A stretch of 64,000 bases of DNA from Virgisporangium ochraceum (GTDB lineage Bacteria > Actinomycetota > Actinomycetes > Mycobacteriales > Micromonosporaceae). This document shows, piece by piece, positions 34,701-42,863 of the stretch; within the stretch, counting starts at the first letter, position 1; every line of letters starts with the position of its first letter. Location: the NCBI RefSeq assembly GCF_016863655.1, contig NZ_BOPH01000022.1:1-64000 (forward strand), read 5' to 3'. The translations under genes were made by a program, and so were the position numbers. Below the pieces are notes generated by a model. The model was not told where the DNA came from. It did no database searches and saw only the letters and a program-made list of their open reading frames with translations.

Positions 34701-36357
34701 GCACACCGACGTCACCTGGCCCGAACTGCTCGCGCTGCAGAGCCGCCTGGTGCTGCGCGCGACCGCGCCCGGCATCCCGGCGGCCGAACGGGAGACCGTG
34801 GCCACCCTGCTGCGTCTGCTCGCCGGCACCGGGCTGGCCGAGCCCGACGGCACCGTGCGGGTGCTGCGCGTCCGGGTCGCCGACAAGAAGCAGTCCTACG
34901 CGGTGCCGCAGGTGGTGCGGACCGGTGGGCGCACGCTCCTGGTGCAGCGCCGCGTCGGCCACGACGACCGCACGTACGCGGCCGTCGAGCACGACCCGAC
35001 CGGTGGGTTCGGGCCGGTCGAGAACGGGAAGATCGTCAGCGATGTCCGGGTCACGTGGGGTGGCCGGGCGCGCGTCGAGGCGGTCGCCACGGCGCTGTCG
35101 GAGCGCGGCGCGCCGCCGTGGTTCCCCGACGCGGTCGACCGGCTCGTCGCCGACTCCGGCATGGGCCGCGGCGCGGCCGCGCTGGTGCTCGCCGGCGGCC
35201 CGAACATCGGCTCGTACGACGCGAACTTCCTGCCGAAGGAGACCCGCGCGATCCTGGGGATCTCCACCGCCGAGGCGCGCAGCGGCCGGGCGACCCTGCA
35301 GGCGCTGAAGGCCGAGGCCCGGCAGGCGCTGATCCTCGCCGCGATGCCCGACGACCCGGCCGACCTGTGGACCGCGGGACCCGACGTGGCCCGCGTCGCC
35401 GAGGTCTGGCGGCAGACCGTCGGCACCCGGCTGGCCCTGCCCGACGAGGTCCTCGCCGAGGTCGGCCGGCTGCAGCGGTGGGGCAGCCTCGAGTCGCTCG
35501 TGATCGGCCTCCTCGACGGCGCCCGCTGGCTCGACGCCGACAAGGCGAAGTCGGTCGGCGACCGGATCGGCGACCTCGGCCTGATCCTGCCGTGGCTGGC
35601 CTACCGGCTGCCCCGGGAGAGCCCGGTGCGAGCCGCGGTCCCCGACTGGTACGACCGGCTCCGGGCGCTGATCGCCGATCCGGCCGCCAAGGTCAAGGTG
35701 GGCTACCTCGACAGGAACACGCCGCTGCCGCCGTCGGTCACGGCCGGTAAACGGGAGTACGGCGACGTGGTCGAGTGCACGGTGCACCTGGCGAAGGTCA
35801 CCGGTCCCGACGACCCGGTGCTGCGGATGTTCCCCGGTACCACCGCCATGTGGGCGGTGCGCCGGCTGCTCGCGCCCGGAACCGCCGACCTGATGGCCGC
35901 CGTCCGCGCCGACGCCGGCCGCACCGGCTGGGCGCAGGACCCGGCGACCGAGGTGCCCGACCTGGTGGCCGAGGTCGCCGGGCGGCACGGTCTCGGCGCC
36001 GACGCCGCCGCGTACTACCTGCAGCTGCTCGCGCTGGGCGACCCGACCGACCGCGCCGTCCAGCGCTGGAACGGCTGGACGCCGGCCCGGTTGAGGAAGG
36101 CCCGCACCGAGCTGGCGGCCACCGACCTGGTCGTCGAGGCCAGGCGCGCCGGCGCCGGCCGCTCGGTGTTCCTGCCCGGCGGCTGGCAGAAGACGCCGGG
36201 CGTCGAGGAGTGGAAGGTCACGCTGCTCGGGCTCGACGACGACGGGAACACCTGGCCGGCGGCGCCCTGCGCACCGGTCGGCGCGCTGTTCCGCGCCGCG
36301 TGGCGCCGGGTGCTCGACGGCGACCCGCCCCGCCTGCGTGAGCTGGGCGCCCGATGA
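31717..36357 (+). CDS. Very large protein of the MoxR-VWA operon, unknown family, 1546 aa
   Basis: I cannot name a family with confidence. Residues 90-330 and 1,150-1,400 are helical and rich in Ala, Leu and Arg (VKEMRKLAKLAAAKPAAAMD, ATLQALKAEARQALILAAMP), like repeat scaffolds. A middle part (about 560-830) is beta-rich with many Trp-Gly turns (WTYEGRAYWADAPNDVFEGG, YWRLHHDGGVRQWWPYD), suggesting a beta-propeller or WGR-like fold. No P-loop, zinc cluster or signal peptide is seen. The start is GTG 31717 (GTGA overlap with the DUF4132 gene), and the end overlaps an ATG by ATGA. Its place suggests it is the scaffold or client-binding subunit of the MoxR-VWA machine, perhaps replacing the long part missing from the short DUF4132 protein. 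Confidence 0.85.
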   Translation: MTSSEMNSPNMTSADVVAAGGIGPVPGDADSDVLTVRVYRHPGFGDDAPDRPVVRLVPSLLGEAEDLTMEFLGFTGPERTAEVGVTARQALGFPAWALVHDPANGRHALALVKEMRKLAKLAAAKPAAAMDGYRALAGRLDGAAPQFLPTFWEEAGRALIAGENVRYASTCFNYAREAEQAHALAIDEDRVAEVFLEYAMAGALPVKAISQYAKDLAARSKPDAAFERFRTVTLRRVASGLAPYPALPAELKRLATAAGLDADTEVENLVADLVGLAATARSAPGTWKALRPIIVKAARRRPEVRGRLLGIIPEPPGWDTDLTDEWIDLLVAAGADAGLTGEVEPAAASPDGAAGWLERISAARQRRWSFSRSEKLVGLVERMVPALQAAGRPVRLLAGHRCDLDVLDVCLAGDVAVAPAENVDLGVLRWIDDTAPGGRDLAAVAADERFATDLGEGAVQSLRHTGVERLAAITRTPGLRTALGAWLRAHAAAVPTDPTLAALSDHITGVSWVSTSAATAVEPDAFRRIAATDLAEGLTRTLRTGLLAEFVWPVLEEAHDDLPGGASFNGSWPHLVVKGEKKTVVLGPSAVVLKHPRPKHASNWWYREAVWVPGVDRLLVWTYEGRAYWADAPNDVFEGGLPSYGPVRALPLPDGGATFGGAPWKPGDARFPQPHTFISDGTRYWRLHHDGGVRQWWPYDPATGTATPGDPPEFLADQGTDHRFGDLVPAPEEFAGSPLGYVDGLVGWKVRANPDGSRVGTRIDGREVVFPADIEAHRHPAGGLLFPGTGEPCPVVVDSAGPVQRVFTVYTPGGDRRLTSGSPGTRVPPTDWWHAWRVRDAAGSAALRAVDAATVRQVLDAVVALQEAHEAARGTDGVPKKEAAARLAEAVTATVLAALPAVTATALREAVVAEFTDAGRLALRLRTLRALADSAPGSEPAPVAAVFDPEVLRTVLVDVHDSVWLNDADCRNLVDQLAAVPGLLAAEPGKPPKWKHTDVTWPELLALQSRLVLRATAPGIPAAERETVATLLRLLAGTGLAEPDGTVRVLRVRVADKKQSYAVPQVVRTGGRTLLVQRRVGHDDRTYAAVEHDPTGGFGPVENGKIVSDVRVTWGGRARVEAVATALSERGAPPWFPDAVDRLVADSGMGRGAAALVLAGGPNIGSYDANFLPKETRAILGISTAEARSGRATLQALKAEARQALILAAMPDDPADLWTAGPDVARVAEVWRQTVGTRLALPDEVLAEVGRLQRWGSLESLVIGLLDGARWLDADKAKSVGDRIGDLGLILPWLAYRLPRESPVRAAVPDWYDRLRALIADPAAKVKVGYLDRNTPLPPSVTAGKREYGDVVECTVHLAKVTGPDDPVLRMFPGTTAMWAVRRLLAPGTADLMAAVRADAGRTGWAQDPATEVPDLVAEVAGRHGLGADAAAYYLQLLALGDPTDRAVQRWNGWTPARLRKARTELAATDLVVEARRAGAGRSVFLPGGWQKTPGVEEWKVTLLGLDDDGNTWPAAPCAPVGALFRAAWRRVLDGDPPRLRELGAR

Positions 36358-36377
36358 TCACGAACGAGGAGACCCGC

Positions 36378-37514
36378 ATGACGACCCCGCGGCAGATCGA
36401 CCCGCCGGAGTACCGGTACGCCGACGAGCTGGAGTTCCTGGCCAGCTCCGACAGCGGTCCCCGGCCGCCCGGCTGGAACCTGACCCCGCGCGCGGTGGTC
36501 ACGTTCGTCGCCGGCAGCGGCGGGCGGAAGGTCACCGGCAAGGGCGGTGCGCGCGTCGTCGAGGCGAAGTTCGTCGGTGACCGGGCACTGGTCGAGCGGT
36601 GCGTGGTGACGCTGGCCGGCGAGCGCGGGCTGCTGCTCGTCGGCGAGCCGGGCACGGCCAAGTCCATGCTGTCGGAGCTGCTGGCCGCGGCCGTCTGCGG
36701 CACCAGCGGCCTGGTGGTGCAGGGCACCGCGGGCACCACCGAGGACCAGCTCCGGTACGGCTGGAACTACGCGATGCTGCTGGCCGGCGGTCCGAGCCGG
36801 GCGGCGCTGGTGCCGTCGCCGGTGCTGTCGGCGATGTCGGCCGGCCGGGTGGCCCGGGTCGAGGAGGTCACCCGGTGCCTGCCCGAGGTGCAGGACGCGC
36901 TGGTCTCGGTGCTGTCCGACCGGCGCATCGCGGTACCGGAACTGTCCGACGTGGACGGTGACGGTGGCGGGGCCGTCGTGCACGCGGCGCCCGGGTTCAC
37001 GCTCATCGCGACCGCGAACCTGCGCGACAAGGGCGTGTCGGAGATGTCGGCGGCGCTCAAGCGGCGGTTCAACTTCGAGGTGGTGCCGCCGATCGCCAGC
37101 CTCGACCAGGAGATCGCGCTCGTCGGCCGGCAGGCCCGGGCGGTGGTCGAGCGGGTCGGCGCGGCGTACGCGGTCGACGCGTCGGTGCTCGAGGCGCTCG
37201 TCACGGCGTTCCGCGACCTGCGGTCGGGCCGGTCGGTCGAGGGGTGGGCGGTGGAGAAGCCGTCGACGGTGATGAGCACCGCCGAGGCGGTCGCGGTCAC
37301 GGCGTCGATCGGGCTCGCGGCGGCGTACTTCCCGGGTGACCGGCCGCCGCTCGGCCTGGTGCCGGAGCACCTGCTCGGCGTGGTGCGCAAGGACGACGAG
37401 GCCGACCGCGCCCGGCTGCTGTCCTACTGGGACGGTTCGGTGCGCCGCCGGGCCGAGGCCGGCGAGGGACCCTGGCGGGACCTGTGGGAGTGCCGTGGCG
37501 CCCTCGAAGGCTGA
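36378..37514 (+). CDS. MoxR-family AAA+ ATPase, YehL-like, 378 aa
   Basis: Hexameric ATPase predicted to remodel protein complexes together with a VWA partner. Walker A is GLLLVGEPGTAKSMLSELLA (near residue 95). The Walker B region reads RVARVEEVTRCLPEVQDALV, with Glu-Glu in place of the usual Asp-Glu. Sensor 1 is LIATANLRDKG, followed by MSAALKRRFNFEVVPPIASL with the arginine pair. This matches the YehL branch of MoxR proteins. ATG 36378 is preferred because GAGGAG lies six bases upstream; ATG 36354 overlaps the previous stop (ATGA) but lacks a site. The C-terminal end overlaps the next gene by 20 bp. Confidence 0.92.
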   Translation: MTTPRQIDPPEYRYADELEFLASSDSGPRPPGWNLTPRAVVTFVAGSGGRKVTGKGGARVVEAKFVGDRALVERCVVTLAGERGLLLVGEPGTAKSMLSELLAAAVCGTSGLVVQGTAGTTEDQLRYGWNYAMLLAGGPSRAALVPSPVLSAMSAGRVARVEEVTRCLPEVQDALVSVLSDRRIAVPELSDVDGDGGGAVVHAAPGFTLIATANLRDKGVSEMSAALKRRFNFEVVPPIASLDQEIALVGRQARAVVERVGAAYAVDASVLEALVTAFRDLRSGRSVEGWAVEKPSTVMSTAEAVAVTASIGLAAAYFPGDRPPLGLVPEHLLGVVRKDDEADRARLLSYWDGSVRRRAEAGEGPWRDLWECRGALEG

Positions 37515-40500
37515 CGCGTCCGCCGCCACCGACGGGCTGGAGCTTCCCGACGAGGCGCTGGCGCGGCTCGCGGGGAGCACGGCGCCGTTCCTGATCGGGG
37601 TGCGGCACCACTCCCCCGTGCTGGCCGCGGCCGTGCCGGCCCTGCTCGACGCGTTCGCGCCCGACCTGCTGCTGATCGAGCTGCCGGAGGAGCTGGGCGG
37701 GTGGCTGCGCTGGCTCGGCGACCCGGCGACGGTCGCGCCGGTGGCCCTGGGCGCCGCCACCGACGACGGCCGCGGTGGGCTGGCGTTCTACCCGTTCGCC
37801 GACTTCTCCCCGGAGCTGGCCGCGGTGCGGTGGGCGGTGCGCAACGGCGTCGAGGTGGCGACGTGCGACCTGCCGCTGGGCGACCCGGCCTGGGCGGCCC
37901 CCGGTGAGCCCGGCGCGGATCCCACCGCGGTCGACTCGCTCACCGCGCGCCTCCGGGAGACGCAGACCGGCCGCGCCGACGACGACCTGTGGGACCGGCT
38001 GGTCGAGGCCGCCGCACCGGGCTGCACGCCGGAGCAGGTCCGGCGGGCGGCGCTGGCGGTCGGCTGGGCGATCCGCCGCGACGCGGGCACGGTGTCCGCC
38101 GTGGACGCCGCCCGCGAGCGCTGGATGCGCGGGCGGGCCGCCTCGGCCGGCGACCGGCGGGTGGCCATGGTGGTGGGCGCCTTCCACGCGCCGGCCCTGC
38201 TCGCACCGGCCGACCCGGCCCGCGGGCCGGCGTCGCCTGGACTGAGGAGCGCAGCGATCGGAGCGACGAGGGAAGGCGGCGCCTCGAAGGCCCGCGGGCC
38301 CGCGCGAGCGGAGGCGAGCGCCGAAAGCACGGTCACGTCGCTCGTGCCGTACGAGTTCGGGCTGCTCGACTCGCGGTCCGGATACGGGTCGGGGATCCGC
38401 GACCCCGGCTGGCAGCAGGACGTGTACGAGTGCGGCGCCGGCCCGGCCGCGCTGGAGAAGCTGGCGGTCGCGTACGCGGTGCGGGTCAGCGCGGGGCTGC
38501 GGGCCGCCGGTCACCCGGCCGGTCCGGCCGAGGCGCGCGAGGCCGCGAGGCTGGCGATCGACCTGGCCCGGCTGCGCGGGCTGCCGGCGCCCGGCCGGGG
38601 AGAGCTGGTCGAGGCGATCGAGACGGTCTTCGCCCACGGCGAGGTGCTCGGCCGTGGCCGGGCGGTCGCCGAGGCGATGCACGCGGTGTTCGTCGGCGAC
38701 CGGTTCGGCCGGCTGGCACCGGGCACGCCGGAGTCGGGGCTCGTGCCGGCCGTGCTCGCGGAACTGCGCAGGGCGCGGCTGCCCGGCGAGAACACCCCCG
38801 CGCGGTCGCTGCGGCTCGACCCGTTGCGGTCCACAGTCGACCGTGGTCGCGAGGTCCTGCTGCGCCGGCTCGCCGCCTGCGGGGTGCGGTACGGGGTGCT
38901 GCGCGACTCCGGCGGCATCGGCGAGAGCCTCACCACCGTGTGGGACGTCGGGTGGACCGCGCAGGTGCGGGCGACGATCGCGGTCGCGGGGATGCGCGGG
39001 GTCACGCTGGTCCAGGCCACCGAGGGCACACTCGCGCTGGCCCGCCGGGCCGAGGTGGCCGAGGGCGGCCCCACCCCGGCCGAGGCGGTCGCGGGGCTCG
39101 CGGTCGCCGCGGCCTGCGGTCTCCCGGCCATGACCGCGACCCGCGTCGACGACGTCGGCCGGATCGTGGCGACCGTCGGCACGCTGCGCGACATCATCAC
39201 CGCGATCACCGAGACCGAGCGGATCGCCCGCGGCCACGTGCCCGGAACGCCGGAGCCGCCACCGGGTCTGGCCGCGCTGGTCGACGCCCTCGACGCCGCC
39301 GCCGTGCGGGAGGTCGACGGGCTGGCCGGCGCGCAGACGGTCGACGGGGCGCGGGCGCTGGTCGAGGTCGTGCAGCGGGCCGAGGGCACCGGTCGGCTGC
39401 TGCGGCTGCACGCGTCGCTGCGCCGGCTCGGCGTCGACGGCGGGCCGCTGATCCGCGGCGCGGCCGGCGCGGTGTCGGTCCTCTGCGGGCTGGAGACCCC
39501 GGCCGCGTTCGGTGAGCGGCTCGCGTCGTGGCTCGACGCGCCCGGCGACGACCTCGTGCGCCTGCTCGCGGGCGCACTCGTGGCGGCCGGGCCGCTGCTG
39601 GCCACCGGCGGGGCGGCGCTGACCCCGCTGCTCGACCGCGTCGAGTCGCTGCCCGACGACGAGTTCGTGCGGCGGCTGCCGGCTGTGCGCGGCGGGTTCG
39701 ACGCGCTGAGCCCGGCCGCGCGCGAGCGGCTGCTCGCCACCGTGCGTGAACGGGGCACCGACCTGGCGGGCGACGATCTCGACCGCGACCCACCCGTCGC
39801 CGCCGTCGGCTACGACCTCGCCGGGCGGGCCGCGGTCACCGGGCTGTTCCCCGACGGGTCCACTGTGGATGGACGCGCATCGCGGTCCACTGTGGAGGGT
39901 GAGCCGCGACGGCCGCGACCGCACGACGGGGCGCGACTGTCGACGGCCGACCGGTGGCGGCTGGTGCTCGGCCGGCACCGGTCCGGGACGGGAGGTGCGG
40001 CCGCCGGGCGGCTGGCGCGCGCGCTCGACGAACTGTACGGCGCCGGGCACGGCGAGGGGTCGCAGACGATCGGCGGATCCGGCGGCGGGCGCGCGGCGCG
40101 GTACCCCGACGTGCGGCACTGGCGCGACGAGCTCGACGAGCTGTACGGCGCCGACGTGTGCCAGGAGGTGCTCGGGCGGGCCGCGGCGTCCGGCCGGCTC
40201 GACGCGGTGCTCGAGCTCGACACCGAGCGGGCGCGGCCGTCGGTCGACCTGCTGCACACCGTGCTGAGCCTCGCGGGCGCGCTGCCGGAGAAGGAGCTCG
40301 CGCGCCTGCGCCCGCTCGCGAACCGCATCACGAAGGAACTGGCGGAGAAGCTGGCGACGCAGATGCGTCCGGCGCTCAACGGTCTCACGGTGCCGCGGCC
40401 GACACGGCGGCCCGGCGGCCGGCTCGACCTGGCCGCCACCGTGCGGGCGAACCTCGCGACCGCCCGCCGCGACGACGACGGCCGGGTGCTGGTGATCCCG

Positions 40501-41034
40501 GAGCGGCCGGTGTTCCGCGGCAGGGCCAGGCGCAGCATGGACTGGCGCGTGATCGTGCTCGTCGACGTGTCCGGGTCGATGGAGCCGTCGACGGTGTGGG
40601 CGGCGCTGACCGGGTCCGTGCTCGCCGCGGTTCCCGCGCTCACCACGCACTTCGTGACGTTCTCGACGGAGGTCGTCGACCTGAGCGACCACCTGACCGA
40701 CCCGCTGGCGCTGCTGCTGGAGGTGCGGGTCGGCGGCGGCACGCACATCGCGGCCGCGCTCCGGCACGCCCGCACGCTGGTGAAGGTGCCGGCCCGCACG
40801 ATGATCATCGTGGTCAGCGACTTCGAGGAGGGGTACCCGGTGGCCAACCTGCTGGCCGAGACGCGCGCACTGGCCGAGTCGGGGTGCCGGCTGCTCGGCT
40901 GCGCCAGCCTCGACGACCAGGCCCGCCCGCGGTACGCGGTGGGCGTGGCGGAACAGCTGACCGCGGCGGGCATGCCGGTGGCGGCGTTGAGCCCGCTGCG
41001 GCTGGCCCGGTGGGTGGCGGAGCAGGTCTCGTGA
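37495..41034 (+). CDS. DUF5682-VWA fusion protein (YehM-YehP-like), 1179 aa
   Basis: Two parts that are separate proteins in E. coli (YehM, YehP) are joined here. The N-terminal 800 residues are DUF5682, recognised by FLIGVRHHSPVLAAAVPALL and PDLLLIELPEELGG. A linker rich in low-complexity sequence (about 785-845) leads to a C-terminal von Willebrand A domain (about 1,015-1,175) with a complete metal site: VLVDVSGSMEP (DxSxS), RVGGGTHIAAAL (Thr) and IIVVSDFEEG (Asp). Such VWA domains are the usual partners of MoxR ATPases. The GTG at 37495 has GGGAG upstream and overlaps the ATPase gene by 20 bp. A 72-bp in-frame insertion lies near 38217-38300. The end overlaps the SWIM gene by GTGA. Confidence 0.9.
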   Translation: MAPSKADASAATDGLELPDEALARLAGSTAPFLIGVRHHSPVLAAAVPALLDAFAPDLLLIELPEELGGWLRWLGDPATVAPVALGAATDDGRGGLAFYPFADFSPELAAVRWAVRNGVEVATCDLPLGDPAWAAPGEPGADPTAVDSLTARLRETQTGRADDDLWDRLVEAAAPGCTPEQVRRAALAVGWAIRRDAGTVSAVDAARERWMRGRAASAGDRRVAMVVGAFHAPALLAPADPARGPASPGLRSAAIGATREGGASKARGPARAEASAESTVTSLVPYEFGLLDSRSGYGSGIRDPGWQQDVYECGAGPAALEKLAVAYAVRVSAGLRAAGHPAGPAEAREAARLAIDLARLRGLPAPGRGELVEAIETVFAHGEVLGRGRAVAEAMHAVFVGDRFGRLAPGTPESGLVPAVLAELRRARLPGENTPARSLRLDPLRSTVDRGREVLLRRLAACGVRYGVLRDSGGIGESLTTVWDVGWTAQVRATIAVAGMRGVTLVQATEGTLALARRAEVAEGGPTPAEAVAGLAVAAACGLPAMTATRVDDVGRIVATVGTLRDIITAITETERIARGHVPGTPEPPPGLAALVDALDAAAVREVDGLAGAQTVDGARALVEVVQRAEGTGRLLRLHASLRRLGVDGGPLIRGAAGAVSVLCGLETPAAFGERLASWLDAPGDDLVRLLAGALVAAGPLLATGGAALTPLLDRVESLPDDEFVRRLPAVRGGFDALSPAARERLLATVRERGTDLAGDDLDRDPPVAAVGYDLAGRAAVTGLFPDGSTVDGRASRSTVEGEPRRPRPHDGARLSTADRWRLVLGRHRSGTGGAAAGRLARALDELYGAGHGEGSQTIGGSGGGRAARYPDVRHWRDELDELYGADVCQEVLGRAAASGRLDAVLELDTERARPSVDLLHTVLSLAGALPEKELARLRPLANRITKELAEKLATQMRPALNGLTVPRPTRRPGGRLDLAATVRANLATARRDDDGRVLVIPERPVFRGRARRSMDWRVIVLVDVSGSMEPSTVWAALTGSVLAAVPALTTHFVTFSTEVVDLSDHLTDPLALLLEVRVGGGTHIAAALRHARTLVKVPARTMIIVVSDFEEGYPVANLLAETRALAESGCRLLGCASLDDQARPRYAVGVAEQLTAAGMPVAALSPLRLARWVAEQVS
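38217..38300 (+). repeat. In-frame repeat insertion inside the DUF5682 domain, flanked by 12-bp direct repeats
   Basis: GGCCCGCGGGCC occurs at 38217-38228 and again at 38289-38300. Together with the 60 bp between them, one copy makes a 72-bp unit (24 codons). The insert contains GAGGAGCGCAGCGATCGGAG, the same sequence type as the 9-bp array at 11282. It encodes low-complexity residues (SPGLRSAAIGATREGG) that interrupt an otherwise ordered region before VTSLVPYEFGLLDSR. The frame is kept. Confidence 0.6.
39859..39896 (+). repeat. Paired TCCACTGTGGA motifs in the DUF5682-VWA linker
   Basis: Two exact copies of TCCACTGTGGA at 39859-39869 and 39886-39896, both read in frame as Ser-Thr-Val-Asp/Glu. 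They are part of a window-wide set of the same palindromic motif (see findings). The linker that holds them is the least ordered part of the protein. Confidence 0.75.
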
Positions 41035-42848
41035 GTGGGCTACCGGGCGTCCCGCCGGCCGTGGTCGCGGAGGCGGTGGAGGCGCTGCCCACCCGGCTGC
41101 GCAAGAAGCTCGACGAGGTGGTGACGAGGGCCGCGGCGTGGCCGGTGTCCACTGTGGACGCGGGCACGGTGGTGGTACGGGTCGACGACGACACCACCGT
41201 CACGCTGCGGGTCCCGGTACGGGCGGCCGGCGACGTGACGTGCACGTGCCTCATGGCGCCGAGGTGCGCCCACCGGGCGGCGGTCCTGAGTACCGCTCCC
41301 CCGGCCGAGGACGCCGCGGCCGGGGACACTGCGACCGGGGACACGGCGACCGGGGACACGGCGACCGGGGAAGCTCCGGCCGGCGCTGTTCCGGCCGGCG
41401 CCGGCTCGCAGGCGGGCGCCGCACCGGCGCCGGCGGGCGACGCCGCCGCCGAAGCGGCCGCGTTCAGTGCCGCCGAGGTGGCCGCCGCCGACGGGTTGTG
41501 GGTGGCCGGCGCGGCGGTCCTCACGCGGGGCATCGCCGGCGCGGGCGCGGTGCAGCAGGCCGTGCTCCTGCGCGCCGCCCACGAGGCGCGGTCGCTCGGG
41601 CTGCACCGGGCGTCGACGGCGGCGGTCCGCGTGGTGCGGTCCGCCCGCGCGGCGCGCGCCGACGACCCGGCGTTCCGCCTCGCCGACCTGGTGGCCGCGG
41701 TGCACGAGCTGCTCGAGGTCAGCCACCGGATCCGCCACGGCACCGGGTCGCCCGCGTCGCTGCGCGGCGTCGCCCGACGGTCCTATGTGGACCGTGGTGA
41801 CCTGCGCCTCTACGGCCTCTGCTGCGTACCCGTGCTCGACCCCACCGGCTACGCCGGCGCGGTCACCTACCTCACCGACGCGAAGGGCACGCTGTACCAG
41901 GTGAACGACGTCACGCCGGGTGGCCTCGAGCTGGCCACCGGACGTCCCGGGAACCCGGTGCGCATCGGCGAGGCCCGGCTGACCTTCCGCGAACTGGGCC
42001 ACGCCGGCCTGTTCGTGTCGGCCGCCAGGGCGTCGGCCGACGGCCGGCTGAGCAACGCCGGCACGGTCCGGGCCGTCCGGGGGTCCGGCCGCCCGTGGAC
42101 CGACGACCCGCTCGCCCGCCACTGGACCCGCACCCTGTCCACCCAGGTCGCCGCCTACCACGACGCCCTGCGCCTGCCGGCCGAGGAGCGTCCCGCCGGC
42201 CACGACCTGGCGTTCCTGACCGGCCGCACCGGGCCGGCCGACGACTCCGGGGTCCGGTTCACCACCGCCGACGGCCGGACGGTCCGCCTGACCGTGCCCA
42301 CCGACAACCCCGGCCTGCCGTACCTGTCGAACCTGCGGATGCTCGCCGAGGTTGCCGGCGAGGTCCGCCTGATCGGCCGCTTCGCGGGAGACGGCCGCGT
42401 CGAGGCCCTGGCGGCGAGCTGGACCGGCCTGCCCGACGCGCGGGGCAGCCACGTCGATCTGGGCGTCGACATCCTGCTGCGCGCCTGGCTTCCGCACCCC
42501 GGTTCGGAGCCGCCGGAGGACGTGGCGACGGACGTCCCGCCGGAGCCGCCGCCGGACCTGCCGTTGTACCTGCTGTCCCGGCGGGTGCAGCGGGCCGTGG
42601 AGGGAGGAGCGCAGGCCGCGGCCGGCGCGCCGCGTGACCCGGTCCGCCTCACCGCCGCCGGCCTCCCCACCGCCGCTGCCCTGGCGGGCAGCCTCGACCG
42701 GCTGGCCGTCGACCGGCCGCGCGACGAGTTCGGCCGCCCCGCCGGTCACGTCGACGACCTCGCGACCACCTGGCTGTCGGCGGCGGCCTACCTCGACGCG
42801 GTGGCCGCCCGGATGGCCACCGACACCTGGCTCGCCGCCGCCCAGTAG
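41031..42848 (+). CDS. SWIM zinc-finger protein (YehQ-like), 605 aa
   Basis: Last gene of the MoxR-VWA operon. The SWIM finger CxCx(n)CxH is complete near residues 69-80 in VTCTCLMAPRCAHRAAV. SWIM fingers bind DNA or proteins and are found in E. coli YehQ, the counterpart in the yeh cluster. Residues 90-145 are a low-complexity Ala/Gly/Thr linker encoded partly by a 15-bp tandem repeat. The rest is a large domain without a recognised motif, mostly helical at 150-250 and mixed after that. The GTG at 41031 overlaps the preceding stop (GTGA). The stop is 16 bp from the inverted repeat at 42864, which separates it from the convergent GNAT gene. Confidence 0.9.
   Translation: MSGLPGVPPAVVAEAVEALPTRLRKKLDEVVTRAAAWPVSTVDAGTVVVRVDDDTTVTLRVPVRAAGDVTCTCLMAPRCAHRAAVLSTAPPAEDAAAGDTATGDTATGDTATGEAPAGAVPAGAGSQAGAAPAPAGDAAAEAAAFSAAEVAAADGLWVAGAAVLTRGIAGAGAVQQAVLLRAAHEARSLGLHRASTAAVRVVRSARAARADDPAFRLADLVAAVHELLEVSHRIRHGTGSPASLRGVARRSYVDRGDLRLYGLCCVPVLDPTGYAGAVTYLTDAKGTLYQVNDVTPGGLELATGRPGNPVRIGEARLTFRELGHAGLFVSAARASADGRLSNAGTVRAVRGSGRPWTDDPLARHWTRTLSTQVAAYHDALRLPAEERPAGHDLAFLTGRTGPADDSGVRFTTADGRTVRLTVPTDNPGLPYLSNLRMLAEVAGEVRLIGRFAGDGRVEALAASWTGLPDARGSHVDLGVDILLRAWLPHPGSEPPEDVATDVPPEPPPDLPLYLLSRRVQRAVEGGAQAAAGAPRDPVRLTAAGLPTAAALAGSLDRLAVDRPRDEFGRPAGHVDDLATTWLSAAAYLDAVAARMATDTWLAAAQ
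41319..41370 (+). repeat. 15-bp in-frame tandem repeat in the SWIM gene
   Basis: Three and a half copies of ACCGGGGACACGGCG (the first with two changes) encode a repeated Thr-Gly-Asp-Thr-Ala. As the unit is a multiple of three, copy number can change without breaking the frame, altering only linker length behind the zinc finger. Confidence 0.85.
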
Positions 42849-42863
42849 GCCGCACCACCGCTT

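Noticed and set aside
35041..35100. WGR domain in the 1,546-residue protein (segment RVTWGGRARVEA)
   Set aside because: The segment has the letters but not the surrounding WGR pattern; there is no support beyond a short chance likeness.
31555..35988. A 1,477-codon open frame on the minus strand opposite the giant protein gene
   Set aside because: It is the mirror of a real gene in GC-rich DNA: its product is a monotonous mix of Arg, Gly, Val, Asp and His with no motif, and the plus frame has proper coupling and domain-like order.
37297..40767. A 1,156-codon minus-strand open frame opposite the DUF5682-VWA gene
   Set aside because: Same low-information composition; the plus-strand protein has a complete VWA metal site and the RHHSP signature.
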